Below, piece by piece: positions 25,798 to 34,781 of a stretch of 58,319 nt of DNA (position 1 is the first letter of the stretch; the number at the start of each line of letters is the position of its first letter). This stretch comes from Chitinophagaceae bacterium UBA4857. GTDB taxonomy: Bacteria > Bacteroidota > Bacteroidia > Chitinophagales > Chitinophagaceae. Made by a program: the position numbers and the translations under genes. The notes beneath the pieces are model-generated. The model was not told where the DNA came from, did no database searches, and saw nothing but the letters and a program-made list of their open reading frames with translations. Location of the stretch: assembly GCA_002399735.1 (NCBI GenBank), contig DHEF01000045.1:137882-196200 (forward strand), written 5' to 3'.

Positions 25798-27051
25798 ATG
25801 CCTTACTTGTTTACATCGGAAAGTGTTTCAGAAGGACATCCGGATAAAGTAGCCGATCAGATATCAGATGCGTTAATTGATAACTTTTTAGCTTTTGATG
25901 CACAGTCAAAAGTAGCTTGCGAAACATTGGTTACAACCGGACAAGTAGTGTTAGCAGGTGAGGTTAAATCAAAAGCCTATTTAGATGTTCAGGAAATTGC
26001 ACGTGGTGTAATTCGTAAAATTGGTTATACCAAAAGCGAATACATGTTTGAAGCAAACTCTTGCGGTATTTTGTCTGCCATTCATGAGCAATCTGCCGAT
26101 ATTAACCAAGGCGTTGACCGTAAGAAAAAAGAAGAGCAGGGTGCAGGTGACCAGGGTATGATGTTTGGTTATGCCACCAACGAAACCGAAGACTATATGC
26201 CTTTGGCTTTAGACTTATCCCATAAATTATTAATTGAGTTAGCTGCTTTACGCCGCGAAAATAAAGCTATCAAATACTTACGCCCTGATGCTAAAAGTCA
26301 GGTTACCTTAGAGTATGATGATAATAACAAACCTGTGCGTATTGATGCGATTGTAATCTCTACCCAACACGATGACTTTGATACGGAGTCTAAAATGTTA
26401 GCCAAAATAAAAGATGATATCATTAAAATTTTGATTCCTCGTGTAAAATCAAAATATAAAAAATACGCTAAGTTGTTTAACGACAACATTAAATACCATA
26501 TTAACCCAACCGGTAAATTTGTTATTGGTGGTCCGCATGGCGATACAGGCTTAACCGGCCGTAAAATTATTGTTGATACTTATGGGGGTAAAGGTGCACA
26601 CGGTGGTGGCGCTTTCAGCGGTAAAGACCCGTCAAAAGTTGACCGTTCTGCAGCATATGCAACCCGTCACATTGCCAAAAACTTAGTGGCTGCAGGTGTT
26701 GCCAGCGAAGTATTGGTACAGGTTTCTTACGCTATTGGTGTGGCTAAACCAACCAGCATTAATGTAAAAACTTTTGGTACCGCTAATGTAGAATTAACCG
26801 ATGGCGAGATTGGTAAAATTGTAGAAGGTATTTTTGACTTGCGCCCTTACTACATTGAGCAACGTTTAAAATTACGTACACCTATTTATAGCGAAACTGC
26901 TGCTTATGGTCATATGGGCCGTAAACCAGAAGTAGTGGAAAAAACTTTCACTTCACCTGATGGTAAAGTAGTGAAGAAGAAAGTAGAGCTATTTACATGG
27001 GAAAAATTAGACTATGTATCCAAAGTAAAAAAAGCTTTTGGTATCAAATAA
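25798..27051 (+). CDS. metK: S-adenosylmethionine synthase
   Basis: Makes SAM from methionine and ATP. The 417 residues include all three MetK signatures: TSESVSEGHPDKVADQISDA at the N-terminus (about 6-25), GAGDQGMMFGYA (about 115-126, hexapeptide), and GGAFSGKDPSKVDRSAAY (about 270-287, P-loop-like). An insert with VDRKKKEEQ and the C-terminal VVKKKVELFTWEKLD extend it slightly beyond the E. coli enzyme (384 residues), as is usual in Bacteroidota. The gene has its own promoter dyad and a terminator, so it forms a single-gene unit. Confidence 0.97.
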   Translation: MPYLFTSESVSEGHPDKVADQISDALIDNFLAFDAQSKVACETLVTTGQVVLAGEVKSKAYLDVQEIARGVIRKIGYTKSEYMFEANSCGILSAIHEQSADINQGVDRKKKEEQGAGDQGMMFGYATNETEDYMPLALDLSHKLLIELAALRRENKAIKYLRPDAKSQVTLEYDDNNKPVRIDAIVISTQHDDFDTESKMLAKIKDDIIKILIPRVKSKYKKYAKLFNDNIKYHINPTGKFVIGGPHGDTGLTGRKIIVDTYGGKGAHGGGAFSGKDPSKVDRSAAYATRHIAKNLVAAGVASEVLVQVSYAIGVAKPTSINVKTFGTANVELTDGEIGKIVEGIFDLRPYYIEQRLKLRTPIYSETAAYGHMGRKPEVVEKTFTSPDGKVVKKKVELFTWEKLDYVSKVKKAFGIK

Positions 27052-27072
27052 ATTGAGTTTCTCAATAAACGG

Positions 27073-27102
27073 CACCCGCAGTAATTGCGGGTGTTTTGTT
27101 TT
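27073..27102 (+). terminator. metK terminator
   Basis: CACCCGCA, GTAAT, TGCGGGTG then TTTTGTTTT: an 8-bp GC stem and T tract starting 22 bases after the stop. Confidence 0.9.
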
Positions 27103-27263
27103 ACATTTGTTAAGTAAGGCCGAAAGCCCAATGCAAAAAGCTTAAAGTCAAATGTGCACCCAACTTTAAACATAAAACGCTAAACTTCTGGAACCTCTGG
27201 AACATTGAACCTTTTGAACCTTTGAACAACTTTAAACATAAAACTTCAAACATTAAACATATT

Positions 27264-27776
27264 ATGCCTAAACTAACCATTGCTTTTATTGCTGCTATTA
27301 TTATGACGATTGTAATGCAGTGGCAGGGGAGTGACCTTGTAAATGATACAGCCCCATGGGGTATTGTAAACCTGGAAATTGATCGGCCAGTTAGTCGCGT
27401 ACAGGAAGTGATTGCTTCCAATACCAAAAGCGATTGGTATATGAACATTGGTCTGGACTTTGTATACATTTTCTTTTACACCGCTTTCTTTTACCTGGCA
27501 AGTGTAAGCTTTCATAAAAAGGAGCGTCCTTTATTTAAAGGCAAATCAGGCAAATGGTTTATTAAACTAAGTATTGCCGCGGGTGTGTTGGATGTAATTG
27601 AAAACATCAGCATGTTATGGTCGCTTAACAGCGGACCAAGTGTGGCCAGTATATGGGTGGCACGCCATGCTTCCATTATTAAATTTGGCTTTTTAGCTAT
27701 ACTTATTATAGCCTTACTTACGTCACTGATACTTAATTTTACTAAATGGAAGCAGAGCAAAACCCCTGGAAAATAA
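27264..27776 (+). CDS. Small membrane protein of unknown function
   Basis: About 170 residues, starting at the Met at 27264 (MPKLTIAFIAAIIMTIV); an ATG 14 codons earlier lies in repetitive leader sequence. It has four hydrophobic segments (around 3-18, 65-85, 103-122 and 143-165), a conserved-looking VLDVIENISMLW stretch, and a basic C-terminus. I do not recognise the family. The last 31 bases overlap the NUDIX gene in another frame, so the two are probably coupled in one operon. The leader contains repeated TTTAAACATAAAAC and TTTGAAC words. Confidence 0.65.
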   Translation: MPKLTIAFIAAIIMTIVMQWQGSDLVNDTAPWGIVNLEIDRPVSRVQEVIASNTKSDWYMNIGLDFVYIFFYTAFFYLASVSFHKKERPLFKGKSGKWFIKLSIAAGVLDVIENISMLWSLNSGPSVASIWVARHASIIKFGFLAILIIALLTSLILNFTKWKQSKTPGK

Positions 27777-28294
27777 CCGGCGAAAAAAATGTGTACGATA
27801 ATAATTGGATTAATGTAACTCACTATGACGTAATTAATCCATCCGGCGGAAAAGGTATTTATGGCAAAGTACATTTTAAAAATCATGCAATTGCCATTGT
27901 TCCTTTAGATGAAGAAGGAAATACCTATTTAGTAGGACAGTACAGATTTACTGTTAATGAATATAGCTGGGAATTGCCGGAAGGGGGAGCCCCGGTAAAT
28001 ACTAATCCGTTAGAATCAGCTAAGCGGGAACTGCTGGAAGAAACAGGTTTAATAGCAGGAGAGTGGACCGAAGTGATGCAGATGCATTTATCAAACTCGG
28101 TTTGTGATGAATTAGCTTATGTTTATTTAGCAAGGCAATTGCAACAAGGCATTGCAGAGCCGGAAGAAACTGAACAGTTACAGGTAAAAAAATTACCTTT
28201 TGAAGAAGTATATAATATGGTGATGGATGGTAGCATAAAAGATGTGTTAACCATTGCGGCTGTGCTAAAAGTAAAGTTGTTATTGGCAAAGTGA
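27746..28294 (+). CDS. NUDIX hydrolase (ADP-ribose pyrophosphatase-like)
   Basis: A 182-residue NUDIX enzyme. The Nudix box spans about residues 80-102 (GGAPVNTNPLESAKRELLEETG, shown here in part; pattern GX5EX7REXXEEXG with RELLEETG as the metal-binding core). The leader strand NHAIAIVPLDEEGNTYLVGQYRF and the phrase YSWELPEGG resemble ADP-ribose pyrophosphatases, which split ADP-ribose into AMP and ribose-5-phosphate. The exact substrate cannot be settled by eye. It overlaps the preceding membrane-protein gene and is followed by the RlmB-like gene after 40 bases. Confidence 0.9.
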   Translation: MEAEQNPWKITGEKNVYDNNWINVTHYDVINPSGGKGIYGKVHFKNHAIAIVPLDEEGNTYLVGQYRFTVNEYSWELPEGGAPVNTNPLESAKRELLEETGLIAGEWTEVMQMHLSNSVCDELAYVYLARQLQQGIAEPEETEQLQVKKLPFEEVYNMVMDGSIKDVLTIAAVLKVKLLLAK

Positions 28295-28334
28295 TATGAC
28301 CGGTATGCGGGTTATAAACAATTAAAAAAATTAC

Positions 28335-29108
28335 ATGAAAAAATTTCGTTCGCCTCAGCGCCCTAAAAAAAGCTCGTTGGTTATTGGCAGACAGGCCGTG
28401 AAAGAAGCTTTATTAACAGGTAAACATTTAGATAAAATATTTTTAGATACCAGGGCCAACGGAGCTGATATTGGCGAAATAAAAAAACTGGCTGTACAAA
28501 ATAACACACCCATTAGTTATGTGCCAGTGGTTAAGCTAAATAGTTTTAACGTTACTAACCACGATGGTTGTATTGCACAAATTGCAAGGGTACAATATAT
28601 TGACTTACAACAATTGATTTCTTTTGTTACTGAGAGCGGTGAAACACCTTTATTCTTAATACTGGATGGCATTACCGATATACGTAATATTGGCGGCATT
28701 GCCCGTACAGCTTATTGCTGTGGTGTGCATGGCATTATTATACCGGATAAAGGAGTAGGTGCGTTAAGCGATGATGCAGTATTAACATCGGCAGGGGCTT
28801 TGGAGCAAATACCGGTTTGCCGGGTTAACAGCCTTGTTAAAGCGGTTGATGATTTACACCTGAACGGCATAAAAGTATTTGCCAGTGAAATGACGGCTGA
28901 AACCACCATTGATTCAGTTAACTTAACCGAACCTACAGCTATTGTAATGGGTGGTGAAGAAAATGGTATTCACCCCACATTAATGAAGGTATGTGACGAG
29001 AAAATAAAAATTCCGATGACCGGTGATTTTGAAAGCTTAAACGTATCAGTAGCTACCGGTATGATATTGTATGAAACTATGCAACAGAGAAGGAAATTAG
29101 GTAATTAG
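28335..29108 (+). CDS. rlmB: 23S rRNA 2'-O-ribose methyltransferase (TrmH/SpoU family, RlmB type)
   Basis: A 257-residue SPOUT methyltransferase that methylates a guanosine ribose in 23S rRNA (G2251 in E. coli). An N-terminal substrate-binding domain (about 14-85, VIGRQAVKEALLTGKHLDKIFL) is followed by the knotted SPOUT domain with the three SpoU motifs: NIGGIARTAYCCG (motif 1), AIVMGGEENGIHP (motif 2) and LNVSVATGMILYE (motif 3). A Lys/Arg/Ser-rich N-terminus (KKFRSPQRPKKS) suits RNA binding. It ends the metK-downstream cluster. Confidence 0.92.
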   Translation: MKKFRSPQRPKKSSLVIGRQAVKEALLTGKHLDKIFLDTRANGADIGEIKKLAVQNNTPISYVPVVKLNSFNVTNHDGCIAQIARVQYIDLQQLISFVTESGETPLFLILDGITDIRNIGGIARTAYCCGVHGIIIPDKGVGALSDDAVLTSAGALEQIPVCRVNSLVKAVDDLHLNGIKVFASEMTAETTIDSVNLTEPTAIVMGGEENGIHPTLMKVCDEKIKIPMTGDFESLNVSVATGMILYETMQQRRKLGN

Positions 29109-29199
29109 ATAATTTGGTGATTTGGAAATGTGCCTCTATGTGATAATTAAGATTGTCATGTTGGCGATAGGAGGTAACTGCTGCCAACTAAGCAAATGT

Positions 29200-29316
29200 T
29201 CATCCAGATTATATAGCTGAAAGGCTGCCGGATTGCAGCGGCATACCGACCGATAGGGAGGTATACAGCGGAAAGCCGGGACTGCAGCTAATAGCATTAC
29301 TACTGTTGACAGCCCC
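29200..29316. repeat. Hairpin-rich intergenic island before the sirtuin gene
   Basis: Contains AGCTG...CAGCT outer arms, GCTGC/GCAGC and ATACC/GGTAT inner arms, and at 29284-29305 a GCAGCTAATAGCATTACTAC fragment like the start of the dispersed repeat. It resembles other extrachromosomal-looking hairpin repeats of this window but has a different core (GCGGAAAGCCGG). Confidence 0.45.
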
Positions 29317-29329
29317 AATAAAAACAAAC

Positions 29330-30016
29330 ATGAAAAAATTAGTTATACTTACCGGCGCAGGCGTAAGTGCCGAGAGTGGTTTAAAAACTTTCAGGGATAG
29401 TGATGGTTTGTGGGAAGGGCACAATGTGTATGAAGTGGCAAGCCCTAGAGGCTGGCATAAAAATACGCAACTGGTGCTTGACTTTTATAATATGCGCCGC
29501 CGGGATGTAGCCGCTGCACAACCCAATGCCGCACACAAAGGACTGGCAGCCTTAGAACAGTTTTTTGATGTACATATTATTACCCAAAACATTGATGATT
29601 TACATGAACGTGCCGGTAGTACCAACGTGTTACACTTGCATGGCGAAATTTTTAAGATGCGCAGTGTGAATAATGAAACACTGGTGTATGATATTACCGG
29701 TGATATAAACCTTGGCGACACGGCTGAAGACGGTGCACAATTACGCCCCCATATTGTTTGGTTTGAAGAAGCGGTGCCTATGATAGAACCCGCTGCCACA
29801 CTGGCTATGAATGCAGATATTTTTGTGGTAGTAGGTACATCGTTGGTAGTTTATCCGGCCGCAGGTTTGCTGGATTATGTGGAGCTGGCCACTCCAAAAT
29901 TTATTATTGATAAACATATACCACCCGTGCGTACACAACGCAATACAACCCTGATTGAAAAACCGGCAACCGAAGGTATTGTTGAATTACAGGAATTGTT
30001 ACAACAATATTTGTAG
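29330..30016 (+). CDS. NAD-dependent protein deacylase (SIR2 family, SIRT5/CobB-like)
   Basis: A 228-residue sirtuin. It removes acyl groups from lysines using NAD. Motifs: GAGVSAESG (9-17), TQNIDDLHERAG (85-96), catalytic His104 in HLHGE, VVVGTSLVVYPAAGL (near 178-192). The Tyr53-x-x-Arg56 pair in DFYNMRRR matches the Tyr/Arg pair that gives SIRT5 and CobB preference for succinyl- and malonyl-lysine. The zinc-binding Cys4 module is missing: no CxxC pair lies between residues 104 and 160. ATG at 29330 is chosen over an in-frame TTG at 29306 that lies in repeat sequence. Confidence 0.9.
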   Translation: MKKLVILTGAGVSAESGLKTFRDSDGLWEGHNVYEVASPRGWHKNTQLVLDFYNMRRRDVAAAQPNAAHKGLAALEQFFDVHIITQNIDDLHERAGSTNVLHLHGEIFKMRSVNNETLVYDITGDINLGDTAEDGAQLRPHIVWFEEAVPMIEPAATLAMNADIFVVVGTSLVVYPAAGLLDYVELATPKFIIDKHIPPVRTQRNTTLIEKPATEGIVELQELLQQYL

Positions 30017-30048
30017 GCCGTTGCTAAATAAAAGTGGTTATTTTTTTG

Positions 30049-30133
30049 TTACCAGCAGCAGTAATTCTAATCAGCTTTTGTTGCGTCGCACTCTTCAACT
30101 GCAACAACACTATTGAGCATTTTGCAAAAGCTT
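30049..30133 (+). repeat. Dispersed intergenic repeat, copy 7
   Basis: CCAGCAGCAGTAATTCTAAT, core GTTGCGTCGCACTCTT at 30080-30095, end CTATTGAGCATTTTGCAAAAGC. It lies between the converging sirtuin and MFS genes. Confidence 0.75.
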
Positions 30134-30170
30134 TATGTTATCGTAAACCCCAATTATTAATTATTAAATA

Positions 30171-31394
30171 CTAATTTTTAATTCTTCTTTTTTTAGTTCC
30201 CTCAATATTGGGTAAAAAACCGGTGATAATACCAATGAGCGGCAGGTAAGCACAAACAGAAAATACATATTCAATACTCGTTTTATCGGCCACCCAACCT
30301 AAAACAGCCGAGCCAATACCACCCATACCAAAAGCAAAACCAAAAAACAAGCCGGCTACCAAACCCACTTTGCCCGGAATTAAATCGGTAGCGTACACCA
30401 ATATAGCCGAGAACGCTGATGCAATTATAACACCAATGATAACGGCCAATACTACAGTACCAAACAAATTCATATGTGGTAGTAAAAGTGTAAATGGTGC
30501 AGCACCTAAAATAGAAATCCAAATAATAAGTTTACGTCCGTAACGGTCGCCTAATGGTCCGCCCAATATAGTACCCGCAGCCACTGCCGCCAGAAAAGTA
30601 AATAAATATATTTGCGATTGTTGTACCGTTACCTGAAACTTTTCAATTAAATAAAAAGTAAAATAGCTGGTCATACTAGCCATGTAGAAATACTTAGAAA
30701 AAATTAAAACCAACAGAATAATAATAGAAATTACAACCCTGTTTTTTGAAACAGCAGAAACAAGAATAGGGGTTTCGGCCGTTTTTTTAGTAGCAGCTTT
30801 TAGCTGCATATTTTGTTGATACCAATGACCCACATAGGTTAACAATATAATACCCATAACCGCCAATACACCAAACCAACTGATATACTTTTGACCAAAA
30901 GGAATAACCACCAAGGCCGCTAACAACGGGCCTGCCGAGCTACCGGCATTACCACCCACCTGAAAAATAGATTGTGCCAAACCTTTTTTACCACCCGATG
31001 CCAGGTGCGCAACACGGGAAGCTTCCGGATGAAAAATAGATGAACCCATACCAATAAGACTAACCGAAGCCAGTATATAATAAAAGTCAGCGGCAAAAGC
31101 AATACACATTAAACCTGTAAACGAAAACATCATACCAATGGCCAGCGAACGTGGGTTTGGTTTTTTATCGGTGTACAAACCAACAAAGGGTTGTAATAAG
31201 GAGGCAGTAAGTTGAAACACCAATGTAATAATACCAATTTGGGTAAACGTAAGCGCATAATTATCTTTTAATAACGGATATACAGCCGGAATAACGGACT
31301 GGATAAGATCGTTTAATAAATGCGAAAAACTTATGGCAAACAAAATGGGATAAACAGTTTGCTGTGTGGTTAAGGAGGTGGTTGTTGGCTTCAT
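30171..31394 (-). CDS. MFS transporter, fosmidomycin-resistance (Fsr) type
   Basis: A 407-residue inner-membrane protein with about 12 hydrophobic helices. Family features are the start SFSHLLNDLIQSVIPAVYPLLKDNY in helix 1, FTQIGIITLVFQLTASLLQPFVGLYTDKKP (helix 2 and loop 2-3, MFS motif A variant), GSSIFHPEASRVAH and FQVGGNAGSSAGPL in helix 5, and GPLGDRYGRK in the central loop. These match the Fsr group of drug:H+ antiporters. The transported compound is unknown. The gene stands alone. Confidence 0.88.
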   Translation of the reverse strand: MKPTTTSLTTQQTVYPILFAISFSHLLNDLIQSVIPAVYPLLKDNYALTFTQIGIITLVFQLTASLLQPFVGLYTDKKPNPRSLAIGMMFSFTGLMCIAFAADFYYILASVSLIGMGSSIFHPEASRVAHLASGGKKGLAQSIFQVGGNAGSSAGPLLAALVVIPFGQKYISWFGVLAVMGIILLTYVGHWYQQNMQLKAATKKTAETPILVSAVSKNRVVISIIILLVLIFSKYFYMASMTSYFTFYLIEKFQVTVQQSQIYLFTFLAAVAAGTILGGPLGDRYGRKLIIWISILGAAPFTLLLPHMNLFGTVVLAVIIGVIIASAFSAILVYATDLIPGKVGLVAGLFFGFAFGMGGIGSAVLGWVADKTSIEYVFSVCAYLPLIGIITGFLPNIEGTKKRRIKN

Positions 31395-31986
31395 AAATAT
31401 TCAAAAACGCTTCAGGTCATCAGATGGACGCAAAATTACAAATAGTTTTTTCTGTAAGTGGTAAAGATTTGTTGCGCAAATTTTAAACGTTTCATTATTC
31501 AATGATTGATTGTAAAAACAGCGTTTGTAAGAGTAGCTTAATTTGCAGAAATAGTAGCGGGAATAGGGCATGCATTTTTAATGTAAGGATTCGGATTTAA
31601 GTTGGGCGATAACGCAGCACAATTAAGGCTAATGTACTGCATAGGGCGTATTTTAGTTTTAATTACTTAACATAATATAAATTATAGGAAAAATAATAGA
31701 AATTAGAAGAAAGTCAAATAGATACAAATATTTGATTTTCAATATAATTAATCAGCTCAAAACTGCTTGCTTAAAAACAATAATCTTTCTGAGGTCAGTT
31801 TATCCATCCGCATTTGGACTTCATATTTTATCCTAAGCTTACATTATTGATAAAAGATTTATTCAACGAAAAATTTATACAAAAGGTAAAATGTACAATT
31901 TATGGAGAAATCCGTCCATTGATTCGCAGGCTTTATAAAACCAACTTTGCTGTATCAAATTATTTAAAACAATTAAAAAAAATAAC
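31395..31986. other. Gene-free intergenic stretch between divergent genes
   Basis: AT-rich sequence between the MFS gene (minus) and the OsmC gene (plus). I see no gene, hairpin or repeat here beyond simple A/T runs; it should hold two promoters, but no clear -33/-7 pair stands out. Confidence 0.5.
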
Positions 31987-32397
31987 ATGAACAGAAAAGC
32001 TACAGCCGTATGGAACGGTTCAATTAAAGAAGGTAAAGGAAATCTTACTTCCCAAAGTAAAGTACTTAACGCCACACCTTATAGCTTTATTTCCAGGTTT
32101 GAAAATGGCCAGGGTACAAATCCTGAAGAACTAATGGCCGCAGCACATGCCGGCTGTTTTACCATGAAGCTTAGCCTTGATCTTGGAGCCGCCGGGTTTG
32201 TTCCGGATGAATTAACCACTACAGCTACCATTTCATTGGAAAACGGAATTATTTCAAAATCGGTACTGGTATTACACGCAAAAATTCCGGCTATAAGTAC
32301 CGAACAATTTTTAGCCATTGCTAACAATAGTAAAGAAACCTGTCCGGTAAGCAAAGCCTATAATGTAGAAATTACGCTTGAAGCACATTTAAATTAA
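31987..32397 (+). CDS. OsmC/Ohr family peroxiredoxin
   Basis: A 136-residue thiol peroxidase of the OsmC family that reduces organic hydroperoxides. Both active-site cysteines are present: Cys57 in AAAHAGCFTMKLS and Cys119 in SKETCPVSKAYN. The opening KATAVWNGSIKEGKGNLTSQS matches OsmC rather than Ohr. Proteins of this family act as intertwined dimers in the cytoplasm. The alpha/beta hydrolase and AraC regulator genes follow on the same strand. Confidence 0.93.
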   Translation: MNRKATAVWNGSIKEGKGNLTSQSKVLNATPYSFISRFENGQGTNPEELMAAAHAGCFTMKLSLDLGAAGFVPDELTTTATISLENGIISKSVLVLHAKIPAISTEQFLAIANNSKETCPVSKAYNVEITLEAHLN

Positions 32398-32439
32398 AAA
32401 CAAAAATCATTATCAAAAAAACATTCAAACTTTTATAAA

Positions 32440-33348
32440 ATGAAAAATATATCATTCACCATCGCCTTTTTAGTTTCATTATTTGCAAACAGTTTAATTG
32501 CACAAAATATTAAAAGGCAACCTGCCGCTTATGGCAGAACAGAATTTATTGAAGTGGAAAAAAATGTAAAACTACATATTACAGATATTGGCATGGGCCA
32601 ACCCATTGTACTAATTCACGGCTGGCCCTTAAGCGATGCTATGTATGAATATCAGTATCAATATCTGTCTCGCAAAGGCTTTAGGGTTATTGGTATTACA
32701 CTACGTGGTTTCGGAAAATCTGACAAACCTTATGGCAAATATGACTTTGATGTTTTTTCTGACGACATAAAAGTGGTATTGGAAAAACTGAATATAAAAG
32801 ATGCCGTATTAGGTGGTTTTTCAATGGGTGGCGCAGTAGTACTGCATTATATAACTAAATACAATTCGGCGCATGTAAGTAAGTTAGCATTGTTTGGTGC
32901 CGCTGCACCATCATGGAAACAAAGAACCGATTTTCCAAACGGCATACCGGAAGATGTAGTTAACGGATTAATACAAAGTACCATGACGAACAGACAAGAT
33001 TTGATAGCAGGTTTTGGTGCCGGCTTCCCGGCCAAGGAAGGCAATATTTCTAAAAACATGGAAAAATGGTTGGAGAATATCAACTTAGAGGCCTCCCCTT
33101 TTGCCATCACAGAATCTATTATTGCGTTAAGCAATCTGGATTTACGTCCTGTACTATCAAAAATTACTATACCGGTGGCTATTTTTCATGGTATATACGA
33201 TAAAAACTGTCCTTATATCTGGGCCGAGGATTTAAACAAAAGTTTAAAAAACTCCACCATCATTAAGTTTGAAAATAGCGGCCATGCATTATTTGTAGAG
33301 GAAATGGAAAAATTTAATACCGAACTTGAAAAATTTGCTACCAATTAA
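32440..33348 (+). CDS. Secreted alpha/beta hydrolase (non-heme haloperoxidase-like)
   Basis: A 302-residue protein with a signal peptide (about 1-22, ISFTIAFLVSLFANSLIAQN). Catalytic triad: Ser128 in GGFSMGG, Asp about 252 in HGIYDKNCP, His about 281 in NSGHALFVEE; the oxyanion strand is VLIHGWPLSD (57-66). The GWPLSD and LRGFGKSDKPYGKYDFDVFSDDI segments resemble non-heme chloroperoxidases and related esterases, but cofactor-free haloperoxidase activity is often incidental. It lies 42 bases after osmC, so it may be cotranscribed with it. Confidence 0.85.
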   Translation: MKNISFTIAFLVSLFANSLIAQNIKRQPAAYGRTEFIEVEKNVKLHITDIGMGQPIVLIHGWPLSDAMYEYQYQYLSRKGFRVIGITLRGFGKSDKPYGKYDFDVFSDDIKVVLEKLNIKDAVLGGFSMGGAVVLHYITKYNSAHVSKLALFGAAAPSWKQRTDFPNGIPEDVVNGLIQSTMTNRQDLIAGFGAGFPAKEGNISKNMEKWLENINLEASPFAITESIIALSNLDLRPVLSKITIPVAIFHGIYDKNCPYIWAEDLNKSLKNSTIIKFENSGHALFVEEMEKFNTELEKFATN

Positions 33349-33369
33349 TTAACCTTACTTATTACTTAG

Positions 33370-33397
33370 TGCCAATGCCTTCATACCGGCATTGGCA
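33370..33397 (+). terminator. Hairpin after the hydrolase gene
   Basis: TGCCAATGCC, an 8-nt loop, GGCATTGGCA: a 10-bp perfect stem 22 bases after the stop. There is no T tract, so termination is only possible. Confidence 0.5.
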
Positions 33398-33463
33398 TTA
33401 TGCCTGTACAGCTTTACCTTATCAAATAATAATTATATCTTTTGACTAAATAACCTTTATACA

Positions 33464-34315
33464 ATGAACAACCATTTATTTCAAAGCCATTTAAAAACAT
33501 TCGGATTTTTATCCATTGACGAAAACAATAAACAACTACTTAATTCCACTGACTATCAATCTTACATACGTGTATTGTATGTAAATCAAGGCTGTCAACT
33601 AATTTCCGATTTTACTGAGTTTGAAGTAAAAACACCATCGTTATTTTTTATTGGCCCTAACCAACACTTACATGTTAAACAAATGGGCCAACAACCGGGG
33701 CATTTTATATATTATAACCGCGACTTTTATTGCATACAAATACACGATGAAGAAGTTGCCTGCGACGGATTGTTGTACAACAACGTATATAATATGCCGC
33801 AGGTTACTTTACAAACCGATGAAGCAAATTTTTATAATTACCTGTACAGCCAGATAAGCGATGAGTTTGCCTTAAACGATACTTCCCTGGAAGAAATGGT
33901 AAGAACCTATTTAAAGCAAATATTTATAAAAGCGGTACGCTCCTGGAAAAAACAAAACCTCGAAAAAGAATTGGTAAACAATAATAACGATCTAGCGTTT
34001 TTTAGAAAGTTTACGGTACTGGTAGATGCACACTATACACAAAAACATACCGTAGCCGATTATGCCGACATGCTGCATATAGCCCCCAAAACCATTACCA
34101 ATAAATTTAAAAAACTCAACCTGTTGCAACCCAACGAAATTATTAAAAACAGAATTGTATTGCAGGCCAAACGTTTATTGGTACATACTAAAATGTCGGC
34201 TAAAGAAATCAGCTATCAGTTAGGCTACGATGATCCGGCTTATTTTACCAGACTGTTTACGGTAAAAACAGGCGAATCACCCACCAGTTATCGTGCAAAA
34301 TTTTTACAGGCTTAA
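33464..34315 (+). CDS. AraC-family transcriptional regulator
   Basis: A 283-residue regulator. Residues about 1-150 form a cupin-like sensor (RVLYVNQGCQLISDFTEFEV, PSLFFIGPNQHLHVKQ). The C-terminal two helix-turn-helix units lie at about 185-280: YTQKHTVADYADMLHIAPKTITNKFKKL for the first and AKEISYQLGYDDPAYFTRLFTVKTGESPTSYR, the family signature, for the second. The effector is unknown. Its likely targets include the preceding osmC-hydrolase pair, by position only. Confidence 0.9.
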   Translation: MNNHLFQSHLKTFGFLSIDENNKQLLNSTDYQSYIRVLYVNQGCQLISDFTEFEVKTPSLFFIGPNQHLHVKQMGQQPGHFIYYNRDFYCIQIHDEEVACDGLLYNNVYNMPQVTLQTDEANFYNYLYSQISDEFALNDTSLEEMVRTYLKQIFIKAVRSWKKQNLEKELVNNNNDLAFFRKFTVLVDAHYTQKHTVADYADMLHIAPKTITNKFKKLNLLQPNEIIKNRIVLQAKRLLVHTKMSAKEISYQLGYDDPAYFTRLFTVKTGESPTSYRAKFLQA

Positions 34316-34382
34316 GTAAAAAAAATTCTGTTTATCATTTCTACCATTAACAAGTACAGGTACTATTTCAACACATAATAAA

Positions 34383-34760
34383 TTACCTAACCAGTCCTAA
34401 ATACTTTTCCCTGTTTTCGTAAATAATCCAGATTAAAACGGCCCATAACAATAATGCAATCAGCAAACCGTCTGGTGCAACAAAAATATGTGTAAGCAAA
34501 ATGCCCACCATTACCGGAAAAAGCACCAACACACCCAAGGCCCTTGTTTTTGGTAAAATCACCAGCAAGCCACCCAAAATTTCAGCTACGGCAATCAATG
34601 GCATCAGCCATTCAATTTCCACCATGGCCATGCTGTCTTTTATCAGCGGCTCCGGTAAATTGTCCGGCACCGGCATATAATTTAAAAATTTGTTCAAGCC
34701 ACCGTTAATCATCATCAAACCTAACAAGGCCGATACTACCGTTAAAATTTTATGCTTCAT
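34383..34760 (-). CDS. DoxX-like membrane protein
   Basis: A 125-residue protein with four membrane helices (about 5-22, 50-70, 74-91 and 96-114), matching the DoxX/DoxD-like fold (VSALLGLMMINGGLNKF; VAEILGGLLVILPKTRALGVLVLFPVMVGILL). It is the last gene of the minus-strand cassette ArsR-SRPBCC-DUF1801-DoxX. A second DoxX-like gene ends the sister cassette at 38058. Function unknown. Confidence 0.8.
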   Translation of the reverse strand: MKHKILTVVSALLGLMMINGGLNKFLNYMPVPDNLPEPLIKDSMAMVEIEWLMPLIAVAEILGGLLVILPKTRALGVLVLFPVMVGILLTHIFVAPDGLLIALLLWAVLIWIIYENREKYLGLVR

Positions 34761-34781
34761 TAGTTGCGTTTTAAATTGTTT

